In this document: in pieces, positions 40,001 to 53,279 of the stretch
How positions within the stretch are numbered: position 1 is the stretch's first letter
Layout: every line of letters starts with the position of its first letter
Source of the DNA: Lanius collurio
Lineage: Eukaryota; Chordata; Aves; Passeriformes; Laniidae
Direction: 5' to 3'
DNA: 64,000 bases
Assembly (NCBI GenBank): GCA_020086605.1
Contig: JACBWW010000047.1
Coordinates: forward strand, 2,556,363-2,620,362
Translations under genes and position numbers: made by a program
Notes under the pieces: generated by a model
Databases searched by the model: none
What the model was told of the DNA's origin: nothing
What the model saw: only the letters and a program-made list of their open reading frames with translations

Positions 40001-43000
40001 GTAGAAGCTTTTCAAGTACACACAAGAGAATATCCATTTCTCTTCCTGGGTTGTAAGCAAAAGATATATATCAGCTTGAAGAAGAAGAAACTGCATCTGC
40101 TTGTGAATGAGTACAGAGTACAAACAAGGGGTTTTTTTTAAATCCTAACTAGTAACTCAGCTTCTGTCACCAACTAGATGAAGGAGAAGTAAATCCTGTC
40201 TCCTAAAAATATTCATTGGCTACATTAGAAGAAGCTCAAAAATGATTTTACTGACTTATGATGACTCTTAAGCAACTTTAAAATGGTTACCAAGGACTGT
40301 GCCTGAAGGGAGAAGCAGTCTTTTCTAACTCACATGTTGCTTAGGCTGTGTGTAGCCAGACCTAATACCCCTCTACAGCTTTCTGACACAGATATGCTGC
40401 ATCTCCGAGACAAACACACAGCCCTGTGGAATGATTTATGTTCCCAGCATCTTCCCGTGATGAAGAACCCATGAACTCTCCATTTTAAGTAAAGAACAGG
40501 AGATAAAGAGTTTATCAGGTGAATCCCCCTGTGAGTGCTTCAAAAACGAGTTTGAGCTGCCCTGTTTAGAGATGGTGCATTTGTTTACTCCAGCCTCACT
40601 GGAAAGTCAGCAAGCTCCCTGTTGGTCCCAGAGCTGGAGAGGGAAGAGAAGGCAGAGAGCAGCCACCACCACAGCCTGTCCTCTGCACCAGCCCTCCAGC
40701 CCCCACCAGCAGCTCTGCCTGTTTACTCATCCGTTACCAATTTATATCAGGAGCTTCTCCAGGACAAAATTGAAGTCTGCGTCTTCATGAAAGGCTATAA
40801 AGAAGCCCACACACATTCAAAATCATTACAGAGTGATTATTTTACTCTGTTATCCCATTAAACAACAGATGAGATAGCAGGCTCCTGGAATCACAGCAGT
40901 GCTTGTCGTTTCTAAGACACAGCCCTTGAAAGACTACAAATCTTTTATTCTCAGGATTCTCAGAAAGAGTTTATTTTTTTTTTATATATTTCAGAAGCCA
41001 TCATCTGCAGAAAAGATTTTATCTTATTGCTTGGCACTGGCAAATCTATTTTCAATAAAGAATGGGTGTTCAGAGGCTACTAGTATCACTCACTACTGCT
41101 TGCAAATGTTGGCATTACAACTGTAATTTCTTCTGAGTGGAAGGATGAATTACATTTAGATTAATAACTGTGAAACCAAAAAACTTTGAAATGTATTTAC
41201 CAGGCATTAGTTCCAAACTGAGTATGCAGCTTGGATTTGCTCTCCAGTCCCTGGAGTTGTGCATCAAGGTCTGGCTATGCCGAGGCAGCGCTGCACAGTA
41301 AAGTAGAAATAATTTAATGCAGCCTAATTGTTTCATGAAAGCATCTTTAAAATGATGCATAGTTTGTTTCCCAGAAGTTCTGGGAAAATAGCTCAAGATA
41401 AATTGCCCTGCTGTTGTCAGTGCAGAGCAGACAGGCCCTGTGCTGCTCGGTGCCAGGCTCACTTCTGCCACGGCACTGACGGAGCCCCTGAGCCCACGGG
41501 GCACTCACTCGGTGCCTCCCTGCACCCCTCAGCATGGGGGGCACTTTGGGATGCTGAGGGGGACCCACAGAACACACAGAATTTATGCAGCCTGTGAAAA
41601 TCAACAGCAATTTTGGCTGCAAGCAGCCCTAGGCCTGAAAAATGTTCTTAATGTCCCGTGGCACCCCCCTGTATACACTGAGCCTCCAAGGAGCTGGATA
41701 TCTCTGCCCTGCTTGGAAATTGGAAATATTTCCCATTGAAGGCAGGACTGGTTATATCCACAGTCAACCCAAACCATAAATGCATCACTTTCTTCACCAA
41801 ATTCCTCCTGACAGAGGTCCTGAAGCTTCTAAGCTGCTGATTTTACACACCAAACAAGGTATCTCCAGGAATGCTCAATTACCTCCAGGAAGGATTTATT
41901 TCAATAAGTTTTTGTACAAGCGACCTTTCTGCATTTTTTCTCTCCCTGCTTCCTGGAAACTTTTGTCTGCTTAGATAAGTTACAGCAGTTATGTTTCGTG
42001 ACTGACAATTATCTCATAATGAAAAACAAGTCACAATTAATAAAGCTCAAAACTAATACCTGCTAAACTCATTTAATGATTTAATGAAGTAGGAGAGAGT
42101 CTTATGAAAAGATTTTAAAAGCAAGGGACTCAATTTCCAATTAGAGCCCACAATCATTTGAGAGCCTGCAGGCTCCCACACTAAGAGATGGGGAAGAAAG
42201 GAATGGGGAAAAGCCCAAACAGACATTTTTTGGGTGTTTTCCTTTGCATCCTTCTGAAGGGAAGATTGTGCTCTGCTGTTCATGCTGAACCAGTCTCTCC
42301 AGGTGCACGTAACTCCAAAGACAACCCAAGTTCAATTTACAGCCCCACATTTGATTCTTGAATGATGATACACCTTTAAATATTTTTGCACTCGACCAGC
42401 TCTGCTATGAAGCCTAAAACTAATTTAATGTTGTGCTATTCATTAATCACTATTATGAAAGAAAAATGGTGAATGCAGGGTACACCCTATAGAGGAGTTT
42501 TCACAGTGTCAGACTTCTACCAAGTGTACACCACCCCAACAACAGCCTAAATCAAAAGAAAATCCATAATAATTTCTAAAACAAAGGACTAGAGGAAAAC
42601 ACCCCTACCAGGCTTTCAAACAACAGCAAAACAAACAACAGGTGTTTAGGGAGAGTGTTTACCCCATATCCAGTTTTCACACAAATTACATCAGACCCCA
42701 GTTTAGTTTATAAGGCACTTAAAATTTTGGGGGGGAGAAGGAAAATTCTCAGCAACTTCAACAAGCTTTGCCAGAAGCTGACAAGTGCAGGCAGTGAAGA
42801 GAAGGGCAGACAGTGGAATGGGGAGAAGTCAGTGGATGTGGAGAAGCCAGACCCAGCTCAGCACCCAGATTTAATACAGAATGGGGTCACTTCTCTTTTT
42901 CAACCTGTTATATCTGCAAGCACACTTGATTTGGGATATCCCTTCTGCCATCTGCAGTAATAATCCTATCATTTATCTACTTATTTTCCCCCCAAAAATG

Positions 43001-43773
43001 GTGACTGAGTAGTTCTGCTAATTAGACTGTAAAGTCTCATTTCTGGCCCTGTCAGGTGGCACCTCTCTGACGTCTCCAGCTCTAGGGAGAGTGACTTTCC
43101 AGTCAGGCTCCAGAAAGCTCACCTAAGGCTGTACACCCACGGGGCTCCCCTGGGATTTCAGAGCACCTAAATACCTGAATCCCTCTCAGTTACCCGAGAA
43201 ACTCTCTACTGCTGGGAGTTTTTTTTTAGGTGAAAAATCCTCTAGTTTATGCCCAGGTAACATTAATTTAAGTCCAAGAAGATCTACAGAGGAATTGTAG
43301 GATTTTACAATGGCTGAAATAATGAATACACAAATCTGCAGAGAGCTGGATCAAATCTCACCTTTCATTCTGAATACACTCACAAACATCTCTCTATTTA
43401 CTATCGAGCTTACTCTGCTCTTATCCATCACTGTCACAGCTTCTCCCACTGTCACCCTGAGTGTAGCATCTGGACCAGGAGAGCAGGGACAGGCAGGACC
43501 ACATGGCACAGACAGGAACAACCTGCAGGGTTGTTTACACTCGATTTCTCCTCTCCTTATGATTTTCAGCAGTGAAACTGTTTTACCTCCTTTAACCACT
43601 GGCTGCCCCACAGTCTGTGGCTACACTGCCACAAGGAGCAGCTGACAACCACAGCAAACTCCACAGAGCAGCTCTTCTCTTCACAGAACATGCTCTTCAC
43701 TTGCCTTATGTCTAGGAGAGTTTTCTACCCATTTAAATATTATATTAATTAGCCATCTGTATTATATATAAAA

Positions 43774-43800
43774 TGAAAAAAAATTAAAAAATTAAAAAAT
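43774..43800. repeat. A-rich imperfect repeat (AAATT units)
   Basis: Runs of adenine are broken by TT pairs, giving repeated ATTAAAAA-type units. It is low-complexity sequence with no clear retrotransposon attached. Confidence 0.7.
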
Positions 43801-45227
43801 CATTCAACACTCCTTCATTTTGAGGCTGCTAAAGGTCACCCTGTCCTGAGAAAATCCTGGAAAGTGAAATAGAAATGGCAAGTACAGCACAAGCTGCTCC
43901 CCTCCTGCCCACCCACATTCACCTTTTCTCTTTAAAAGAAAGAATTCTAAGACACCAAGACCAGACAAAGAGTAGTTCAGTCACCTGCATCGCTGCAGCA
44001 ATCACCAAACCAAGAATGACAGAGTTTCTTGCAGTCCTGAGGGTGACCCAATGGTGGCTGAACCCAGCTGTCAATTCAAGCTGCATCTTCTTCCATTGCT
44101 CACATCTGGCTCATTGATGGCTTCCACTGGCTCCCAGCTTGTCAAGCCACACAGGATTTTAATTTTATTTTTACTGGACCTACAGAAGTTTCACATAGCT
44201 AAAACCAAAAAATCCTCCTGTAATTTTGACTGGTGCCAACCTATGTTCAGCTCCTGCAAATGTGTATTTCCAAGGCAGACAGTCTGTTTCCAACTGTATA
44301 CAAACCAAACTGTGAAGTTGGAATCACTTTGCTCATTGTTCCCTTTTATTATATATTTTTTTTTCTTGATGCCCAGGGCTCTCACAAGGGTTTGCAGTAT
44401 AAGACAGAGCTGCCAAAAGAGCAGATTTATTCTCTTTCAGTTTCTGGGCTCCAAAAATTTCACAGTGAATGCTTGCAAATGTGTTCAGAAAATGTATGTC
44501 TGCTAACAGCAAACCTCTTCTCTTCCATATATTTTATGGACCTCCTCACAAAATGCACAAAGGAGCCTAAGATGACAGATCACAATTTTAAAATTCTGTG
44601 CTAGAGGGGTCTTGAGCTGTTTACTGGTCCCTGATATACAGACTGCATATCCTCCAAATGTAACTTTGATGCAAAGTGCTTACTCCAGAATGTAAGGCCC
44701 TAAACCCCACTTTTCTCTCCAAAGCCAGATGCTCTCTAGAAGAAAAGAACTATAAACAAATTCAAAAGCCGTTCTGCAAAACCCCCATGAATTTTCCCAG
44801 CTCATTCAGCAGCTTGGCTGTGGGTACAACTGCACTGGATGCTGACAACATCAGGTATCTTGGACCTCTGAGGCTCCATGGGAGAAATAACCTCCCCCTG
44901 CTCAGTCTGTGAAAAATAAGACCCATCAAAGACTGGTAAATCACATCCTTATTCTACACGTAGCAGAACAGAGCCACAGAACTGTACCATGCCAAGGGGC
45001 AGGCAGAGGGAGAAGGGACACCTGCCACACTCCCTGCTGCACACAGGAGCAGCTCAGGCTCCCTCTGCCCATCCAGGAGGGCAGGTGTGTTCAGAAATTG
45101 GGAGCTCAAAGGGGTTTTCCCCAGGGCTGTCACTGAACACAGCACATCAGTGCCACCAACCTCATGAGCAGGAGATCAGCATCACCACAGCCCTTCCTCT
45201 GATCCAAGCTGCTTGCATGGCAGAACA

Positions 45228-45382
45228 AGCAAAATTGTATTTCAGCATCTTTTAAACTTAATTGAAGTAAACCTATCTAGTTTTTGTATACAGGCTTACT
45301 TAGATTTCAGCTCTTCTGCTTTAAAGAGGTTATCAGGGTTTTACAGCAATTTGTAACTGATTTCACTCTCACTGAAAACCAT
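45228..45382. repeat. 155 bp dispersed duplicate, copy 1
   Basis: This segment starts AGCAAAATTGTATTTCAGC and ends CTCTCACTGAAAACCAT. It matches 47165-47319 in the same orientation over its full 155 bp without gaps and with six substitutions (four transitions, two transversions), about 96% identity. Similarity stops abruptly on the left; on the right a weak CCTGCAAA match may continue after a gap. It has no CR1, LTR or tRNA-like hallmark that I recognise and no open reading frame of note. It is either a local segmental copy or two insertions of an unclassified repeat. Confidence 0.93.
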
Positions 45383-47164
45383 GATTTTAAACTATATTCC
45401 TGCAAAATATAGGTGTCACTTAGCCAGTGCTTACCTACAGCCTCACTGAATTGCTGAATCAGGATTGATTTAAGTCCTTACTTACATTGCCTTGTTTAAT
45501 CTATGTCTATGTTTGGTTGGAATTATTACAGAAGCACTTCTGTGGCACCCAAACCCCCTGAAAAAGAAAAGCACTGCCTTGATCTCTCTCTCTTCTCTTC
45601 CACAGCCTGCCTGAGGAGCAACAGGAAATATTTTAAGAAGTTATTCTCCTTCTCTTTTTAATAAAACGTTCTCTCCCTCTACCCCCAAATCAAATTTAAA
45701 TACACAACAATAAAACACGCATTAGTCTTCCTGTCAAAAATTGCAATCACATCTCAGGTAGAGCACAGCGACTCAGCCCCAAGGCTGTAGTTAGCCAGGT
45801 TTCATTTGACTATTATGTTCTCCAGAAAAACAGAAAGAAATCTATCTATGCTGACACAATCAAGATTGCAACAGCCAAAACACCACAGCTGTTCTTTGAA
45901 TATTTCAGATGATGCTCTGCCATCACTGATAATACCAGGACTGCCTGTCTCTTCCAGTGCTCTGCTACAATAATCAGCCTGCCAATAGGAATATCTGCCA
46001 CCCTCCCAGCTGCAGAGGAGCCTCTAAACATTTAATCTTGGCTATTATTTCCTCCCTGCAAGGCTGGAGTTGTGCATCACAGGCACTAGAAGCAGAGAGT
46101 GCTCAAGAGAAATGAGGAATTTAGCTACCCCAATGTAACTCTAAGGGCAGGCAGCTCTTGGACTCAGCTGTTGATCCCTTCAGGACAGCAAGGTGTCCTA
46201 CCATGTGCTTGCACTAAAGCTGGGTTTTTGTTGTTTCCTCTGCAAAACCCTGGTCAAACTGAGAAAATGCAAATTTTTAGAATAAGAAAAGAAAAAAAAA
46301 TTAAGAAGTCATTTATTAGGCTGCCCTTCACTAACAAAGAAAAAGTCAGGATAAAGTAACCATTTCATATTTTAACACAACTCTATGAAAACTGGGTCTT
46401 CAAGATGAGATGTCTTTACATCAGGTATTTTCAAAAGCCCAGGTCTTTGGGACACCACTGGTATTTACAGAAGTCCTGCCTCACACACAGTGTCTTCCCA
46501 AATGGCATGCAAAACTTAACTGTGGAGCTTTCAGAGGGGTAGGAAAGTCTGACTTTTTGTCTTGAAATACCATACTGGAGTATTCAAAAATGTGCTGACA
46601 GCATGGACAAAGCACACATGACACAAAAAAAAATAGACACATTTAAAGGAACAGTTGTGTAAGATGTCTTTTTCAGATGCAAACCCTGGCAGGTCCGAGT
46701 AAATGATTCTAAACTGACAAAAGACCATTTCCCTCAGCTATTCCCTACTGCACCAATGCCAATGAGCTCTCTGAACACATAGCAGGAGAATCCCATATTT
46801 AAGCATGGCTTGAGAAACCACAGAAACCCCCTTATATATTATTATAATCTATAAATGTTCAGTAAAGGGATTAATTAGGGATTAAACACTCATGCTTCCT
46901 TGTGTATCTTCAGCCTAGTGATTCTTAAAATGCAGTAATACAGGGAGATCTTAATAACAGGAGGAGTGGGATTCCTCCCATGGATTTCTAGCCATCCAAA
47001 CATGCAACATCTTGCCTCCAGTCAGTGTTGCCAGCAGTCTGGGACAGATACTGCTGCTGAAAGGGGGTAATTCTACTGCAAATGACTGCTGCTGTTGGGA
47101 TTAAATCATGCTCAGAGGCACCCATTTATAAGAGAGGGATCCTGGCATGCTATCTTAGTACTCC

Positions 47165-47319
47165 AGCAAAATTGTATTTCAGCATCTTTTAAACCTAATT
47201 GAAGTAAACCTATCTAGTTTTTGTATATAGGCTTACTTAGATTTCAGCTCTTTTGCTTTAAAGAGCTTATCAGGGGTTTACAGCAATTTGTAATTGATTT
47301 CACTCTCACTGAAAACCAT
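47165..47319. repeat. 155 bp dispersed duplicate, copy 2
   Basis: This is the second copy of the 155 bp segment, 1937 bp to the right of the first and in the same orientation. Differences from copy 1 include AAACCTAAT for AAACTTAAT, GTATATAGG for GTATACAGG and AGAGCTTATC for AGAGGTTATC. Sequence between the copies is unrelated, so this is not a tandem array. Neither copy has an adjacent poly(A) tail or an obvious target-site duplication. Confidence 0.93.
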
Positions 47320-49813
47320 TAATTAGCATCCTGCAAACAGGATTTTCCAAGTTGGACTTGCAGCAAACAAGGATAGTTTCCCCAGAAGCTGATTTAACGC
47401 CTTGGTTTGACATTTCTTACCAGACTGAGAGGAATCCTGCGTTCAGAGGACTGGCCAGCCACTGCTTCAGTAAATAAACTCTCTCAGACATGTGCTCAGC
47501 CCACAGAAATTTACTTTTTAGTCCTGGGATGCCACAGTGTCTTTCTTGGTCAAGACAAAGATGGCTTTCATCACCCTGATGTTTTAATTTGGGATTCTAC
47601 TGGCAAGCTAAAATACCAGTTAAAATAAGTAGCAGATTCAGTACTGGCAAGCTGAGATAGAAATAGAACAAGCCAAACACTCAAAAATTCCTCCTTGCCT
47701 GGAAGTAACATGACACATAGAAAAGAAACTTCAGTTCCAGTGGGTTATAGACAAGAAAAGACAAGAGCCCAGTACCCCTCAGGTGATTTAAACTTCTTTA
47801 GACACCTACAGCTGCCCACATTCATTCTCAGGAGCGAAATTCCTGCAGCAAAATCAGTTCTGCTGCTGCCCTACCCTCACTGCATTTTTCCTGAAAACTC
47901 TCCCTGTGGGCTGGGAAGGAATGTAACACGATCTGGAGTTAACAGCGGAGGACTAAGCCTTGCCTTCATAAATCATTCATTAATAAACACCAGAAAGCAA
48001 GGCTACAGACCTTAATCCCTGAAAAGCCTGGCGAGTGCCGTGGCTGTGATCTTGGGAGGGCTCTGGCCACACTGTGAGTGAAGAGAGCACCAAACAAGTG
48101 TTATCAGCCCCCAGCACAGCTGGGCATCAGCACAGGTCCACAGGGCAGCTCCTGGGCTTCCTCAGCTGCTCTGCCACACACAAATGGTCACGCTCCAAAA
48201 CAGCTCCAAATTTCTAAACTCCCCCTCTTATCAAAGTGGGGAGGACATGCCAGCTGAGGCACTGATGCCTGCAGTCATTCTGGAGGTGAAGATTGCAAGG
48301 GGAGAAGGGGAAATGCCTTTCGTAACGGGATGTAAAAAGTTTAACCTTGGCAAGTAAATAAGAGATTAAACTGTCAGAGATCATTTCAGAAACCTCAAAG
48401 CAAATTATCTGAGAAACATTTTTCTCAGCCCCACACAACTTCTCCATGTATTTTAAACAGTCAAAGGGTCAGTGTCCTTTTTTTTTCTCTGGCATTTTTC
48501 TTGACCTGGGGCTAAGGTTACTGGTGTCATTTCAGCTGGGCTTTCTCTCTTTTCATGACTTGGCCTGTGCTCATGGGTGGATGACTTGAAACTTGACTTG
48601 TGACTTCCCTGAGAAACTCTTCTGATCTGAGAGAGGGAGAGAGATGAAAAGAACCCATTAATAGAAAGAGAACTACAACAAGGCTGTGCTGGGAGAGGCA
48701 TCCTCTGGCTGGCCTGAGCTCCCTCCCTGCTCCTCCTCCAAAAGCAAGCCACCATCTCACTTACAGCTGCTCCTCTGGGGTTGCCCAGAAGGGCCAGACC
48801 CTACACAGGCACAGCTTGCAGAGAGGCTCCATTTATATTCCCAGCTGGTTCACCTGTTTTCTGCAAATTTTGCAGTTACACTGCAGACAGATCAATGCTG
48901 TGATTTGCTTCCAGCAGGGTGGTGGGAACCCCCTCTGGCACTTCCTATTTTTAAACAACTGAAGTTGTTTTGTATTTCCTAAACCATATTGATCCACGAG
49001 GCTAATGATAGTTTTTCTCAAAGCTCCATTTTGTTCACTCTGTCACAGAGGGAGCCCTGGAAATTACAATTAGTAATACAGGAAACGATTGAAATCTATT
49101 TTACTGCACAAGTCTGCTCCTGCTATGTGCAAAGCAGAACAATAACCACAAATTCTGTCTCTCCCACATGGAATCACGGATGGATGACTATACAAGCAAT
49201 GAAAAGGGCTTATATAGCACCAGCCATCATACATCTTTAATTTACACCATATTGTCCATTATATGAATGAAAAATAAAAAATAACATGGGTATAATACCA
49301 CAGTTTGAACGGACTGAAATACATGCACAGCTCCTCCCCCCAAAGCAATTTAATTTTCAGTTTGCCAGTGGAATATGAAAATCAGCTTTGCTTTTTAAAT
49401 AATTCCCTATCTTCAGTGGGAAAAAGTCACAGGCAGTGACTTTTGTTATGCCATAAACGGCATTTATCAAAATAAACATACCAGAAAGGGACCTCATCTC
49501 TGATAGACAGACCTACGAAATAAAAAGAAGAAAAACCCACTCAACCTGTGTTTGGAAGAGGCCAAGTCTGACAGAAAGCAGAAGAAATGAGCAGGTTTGG
49601 GTCACCAAGAGGCTTTTTGTCATTCTCTCCCAGTACACACACAGTGCTCTCACCTGCCCAGGTCACGGTTCCCTGCTGGAAAGGATGACACCAAGTGTCC
49701 ACTCCTTGTCACCTGGTATTGTCACCTATATCTGTCAGAAGTAATTGTAATGCTACAATAAAACAGTCACTTTTGGAGAAATAAAAATGAAGAATCATCC
49801 CCTCCCCCTGTGG

Positions 49814-49845
49814 AAAAAAAAAAACCCAAACAACCAAACAAAAAA
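49814..49845. repeat. A-rich simple sequence (A11 plus CCAAACA-type units)
   Basis: Eleven adenines run into AACCCAAACAACCAAACA-like sequence. A similar ACCAACCAACCAAAC tract lies near 32732. Both look like decayed A-rich simple repeats. Confidence 0.75.
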
Positions 49846-49919
49846 CCCACACCTCTTGTGTTTTCATCATCTGGATCTAAAACAGTTTCTCCTCTAGAAA
49901 AAAAAGATTTAATTCGCAT

Positions 49920-50110
49920 TTCCATAAAAAGGAACTGCTGGGAATTAACAAGCTAATAAAAAGGACTTTAAGGATGCATTAAACTTGGGTTGGGGAACTC
50001 TATAGTGCTTGCAGCATAAATGCTAATAAAATTATAAATCTGTTATTAACTTTTTACATCCCTGCCAAGTGATAAAGACTTTTTAAAAAAAAGGCATTAA
50101 AAAGGCTAGA
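49920..50110. other. Candidate conserved noncoding element
   Basis: Repeat-free AT-rich sequence with several TAAT/ATTA cores and MEF2-like or TATA-like A/T stretches, such as GCTAATAAAATTATAAATC and GTTATTAACTTTTTAC. The texture resembles a conserved intronic element. This was not tested by alignment and may be ordinary AT-rich intron. Confidence 0.12.
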
Positions 50111-50258
50111 GATGTACATTTTACAATGAAAAACCAAGTAGTCCAGAGTCCAGACAATAAAAAAAAATTACTTACACCATATGAATTCTCTGTACAGCCC
50201 TGAAAAAAACCACATCTGTCTCCCCAGGGCAATCCAGGAGTGATATCTAATATATCAT

Positions 50259-50269
50259 GGGGGGGGGGG
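50259..50269. repeat. G11 homopolymer
   Basis: Eleven guanines follow TATATCAT and precede AAATAATTTTT. It is a single uninterrupted G run, prone to length variation and to sequencing error. Confidence 0.9.
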
Positions 50270-52593
50270 AAATAATTTTTCCTTTAAAATCGGAATAAAG
50301 CAGGATTCCACCATTGTTTGCCCCAGGGAATGGACTTCCCCGGGCTTTGATTACCTGACAATAAGATGTTTACATCAAGCCCTGGCTGACAACTCCTCAC
50401 AGTCACCCATTAGAGCCCTGCAACTTCCTTGCTGTACTTTTTTACTCCAACCTGTTCAGTGCACTCATTGTTTCAGCCAGTAAGAACCTCCAGCTAATTG
50501 CCACACGTGGAAGGGAAATTAAAAGGATGGTCCTTGGAGACTGCTACGTCTGCTTCTAAATGAATATAATTAGCAGAGAAGGGGAAAAGATTGTAATTGC
50601 TTCAGATTTAGTGGTATAAGGAGGGATTTAAGGATTAATATTTCGGGGAACAACCCAGTCTGCCAGCTCAGTGTTTGGGAATGCAGAGCAATGACAGGCA
50701 AAGGACCTTACACACAATCCTGCAGGGTGGAAACCAAGGCAGATGGGGCAGAGACAGGAGCAGAGAGGCTCACTGCCAAGATGAGCTCCAGGCACTTCCA
50801 GGGAGCTGACAGGAACCAAACCCATCACAGGGAGGTCCCAGCCACTGGCAGAAGCAGGTCTGCCTTGTCCAGCACTACATATTGTCACAAGGAGAACCCC
50901 AAGGAGAACCCAGAGTGGTCCCTCCAGCACTGAAAGGGGCTGCAGTTGGCAGCTGAGGTGGCACAGAGACGGGCACGCTCCAAGCTCAGCGCAGGGGCAG
51001 ATCCAAAAGTTCTGCTGCAGGACAGCAGTGGTTTCAGCCGCCCCCACAGGCTCCTTTAGAGACAGGGGATTTTGGAACTCCCTGGGTTTGCAGTGCTGGG
51101 CTCATGGCTCATCCCCTTGTGCAGAGTCCCACAGCTCAGGGGCTGGAGAGCTCAGCCTGAGCACAACCTCCCCTCACTGTCTGCTGAGCCACTCATCTCA
51201 CTCAAACCGATTGCAAGCACAGGCTTTTACTTTCTCCTGTGTCATGCTACTGGGAAAAAACACTTGGAACATTCTCAGATAAGAGAAATGCCTGTTTAGG
51301 CACCGGAATAGAGAGTTCTGTTTTCAAAAATCCTTATTAACAGAGAGCCATCTGAGGTCTGGGAAGTGCTGAGAGCCATGCATTTTCAAAATCCATTAAT
51401 TCACCTGAACAAGAGCTGCTCAGTCTGAACTCAGGACTGTGTGCTGAGGTTTTCAGCTTCTGCTCAGTACTAAAAACAGTGGTACCTTTAATAGACTGAC
51501 TCATAGTAGCAGGAAAAAGTAGACAAGCAGCTGGAAAAGGAAAGCACAACCCCAAAGAACTACGTTCATTTTCTCTGTACAGTCTACCTTGAAATATTAT
51601 CCTCTTCCACAAGAAGTGCTTCATTCATAGCCCTCAATCCTCATAGTTCATTTCATAGTCTCCATTAAAAACAGCACTTTCATTTATCCAATACAAAAAT
51701 TAGTTCAATGAGACTATTTCCTCTGCACTTCCCCTCTTTTGTCCCTTGAACTAAAACCCAACCCTAGCAGACTCTAGCTACTCCCCAGGTTTCTGCCTCC
51801 ATAAAGTCACTGTCACGTAATCTCACTTCAGAACCAAGAGTGCCCCAAGATAACTGATTTTCTACCTGCTTCACAAACCCCATTTTTCTCCCAGTCCCTC
51901 ACAGACACAACAGGTATCATTTCACCCTGGATCTCAAGCCACGCAGGGTATGTTGCCACAGAAACATGAAACCAACCGAAACAGGCAATAAACGCTCACT
52001 TGGTTACAAGTCCCCATGTCCCCTGGTCCTTCCTTCACCTTTCCCTCTTTTTCCAAGATGGGGAAAACGTGCTGCCAGTATGATTCAGCCAAGCATGGAT
52101 ACCTACAGGTGCTCCTCTCTCTTCCCTGCTCTTCAACAAGGTCCCCAAACTTGCTTTTAGCCAAGTCTAAGTCAAGAAAGCACAAGCAGCACCTCTGGAG
52201 GACTCGGTGAAATGCACTCTGCCCACCACAATGCAGTCAGTCCCAGCCTTTCCTGGAGGCAGGACATGCACCAAAGTCTGCAAAGCACAAGGCTCCAGCA
52301 CCTCACTGCACCCTCCAGGGCAGTCACCCTGCACCTGCAGGTCCTGTGAATTTTTAGGGTCTCAGGTACATGAAAGGACAAATACCAAATCTCTGGCCCC
52401 TGACACTTTTCATCCTTGAATCTTCCTCTGAATTATAGGGATATAATATAGGAACATACAGGAACTTATTTGTGCTTGTGTCATGATCCAGTTATTAAAG
52501 TTCTTAGAAATGCCCCAGCCTGAATTAAGGTGCAAACGAGACCATATGCCAGTGCCAGCAGTACTGGCCAGGGTTTTATTTGATAGTAAATAT

Positions 52594-52660
52594 GAGGGAG
52601 AGAGAGAGAGGAGGAAAGAAACAAATAGAAAACAGGTGGGGGAACAGAAAGAGTGACAGA
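52594..52660. repeat. Purine-rich tract with (AG)6 core
   Basis: An AG dinucleotide run at 52599-52610 is embedded in about 65 bp of almost pure A/G on the plus strand. On the ERBB4 strand it is a long pyrimidine tract. No exon follows it at a usable distance. Confidence 0.75.
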
Positions 52661-52916
52661 GACAGAATAAAGAAAAAATCCCCACTCAGTGGATCCCAGT
52701 GATGTTCCACTGATCCTCTCCAGATGGTTTTCTTGGAGGTGAAGGTCCCCCCAAAAAGCACAGAATCCAATGGGTTAATACACACTCAGGCTTGGTAGGA
52801 AAACCCCTGGAGGGGGGAATTTGCCATTGTCTCTTACAACAGACCCTGGGTTTGCTGCATCACGTGCAGTCCTGTGGTGCAAGGCTTCAGAAATGACTCT
52901 GGGGGGGCACTTTGGG

Positions 52917-53279
52917 GGGTCTTTGATGGCCTGTGCCTCTCACATGAATGTCCCATGGATGTGACATGGATGGGTCTTTGATGGACTGTGCCTCTCACAT
53001 GAATGTCCCATGGATGGGTCTCTGATGGACTGTGCCTCTCACATGAATGTCCCATGGATGTGACATGGATGGGTCTCTGATGGACTGTGCCTCTCACATG
53101 AATGTCCCATGGATGTGACATGGATGGGTCTCTGATGGACTGTGCCTCTCACATGAATGTCCCATGGATGTGACATGGATGGGTCTTGGATGGACTGTGC
53201 CTCTCACATGAATGTCCCATGGATGTGACATGGATGGGTCTCTGATGGACTGTGCCTCTCACATGAATGTCCCATGGAT
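52917..53279. repeat. 55 bp minisatellite, seven copies
   Basis: Seven direct copies start GGGTCT and contain GGACTGTGCCTCTCACATG (copy 1 has GGCCTGTG) and AATGTCCCATGGAT. Copies begin at 52917, 52972, 53016, 53071, 53126, 53181 and 53236. Five are 55 bp, while copies 2 and 7 are 44 bp because they lack the last 11 bp, GTGACATGGAT. The 11 bp block itself resembles the preceding CCCATGGAT, so the unit probably grew by a small internal duplication. Copies differ by only one or two bases, which implies recent homogenisation. ORFs that run through the array on the minus strand are by-products of the repeat. The array lies in ERBB4 intron 1 and is likely to vary in copy number. Confidence 0.97.
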
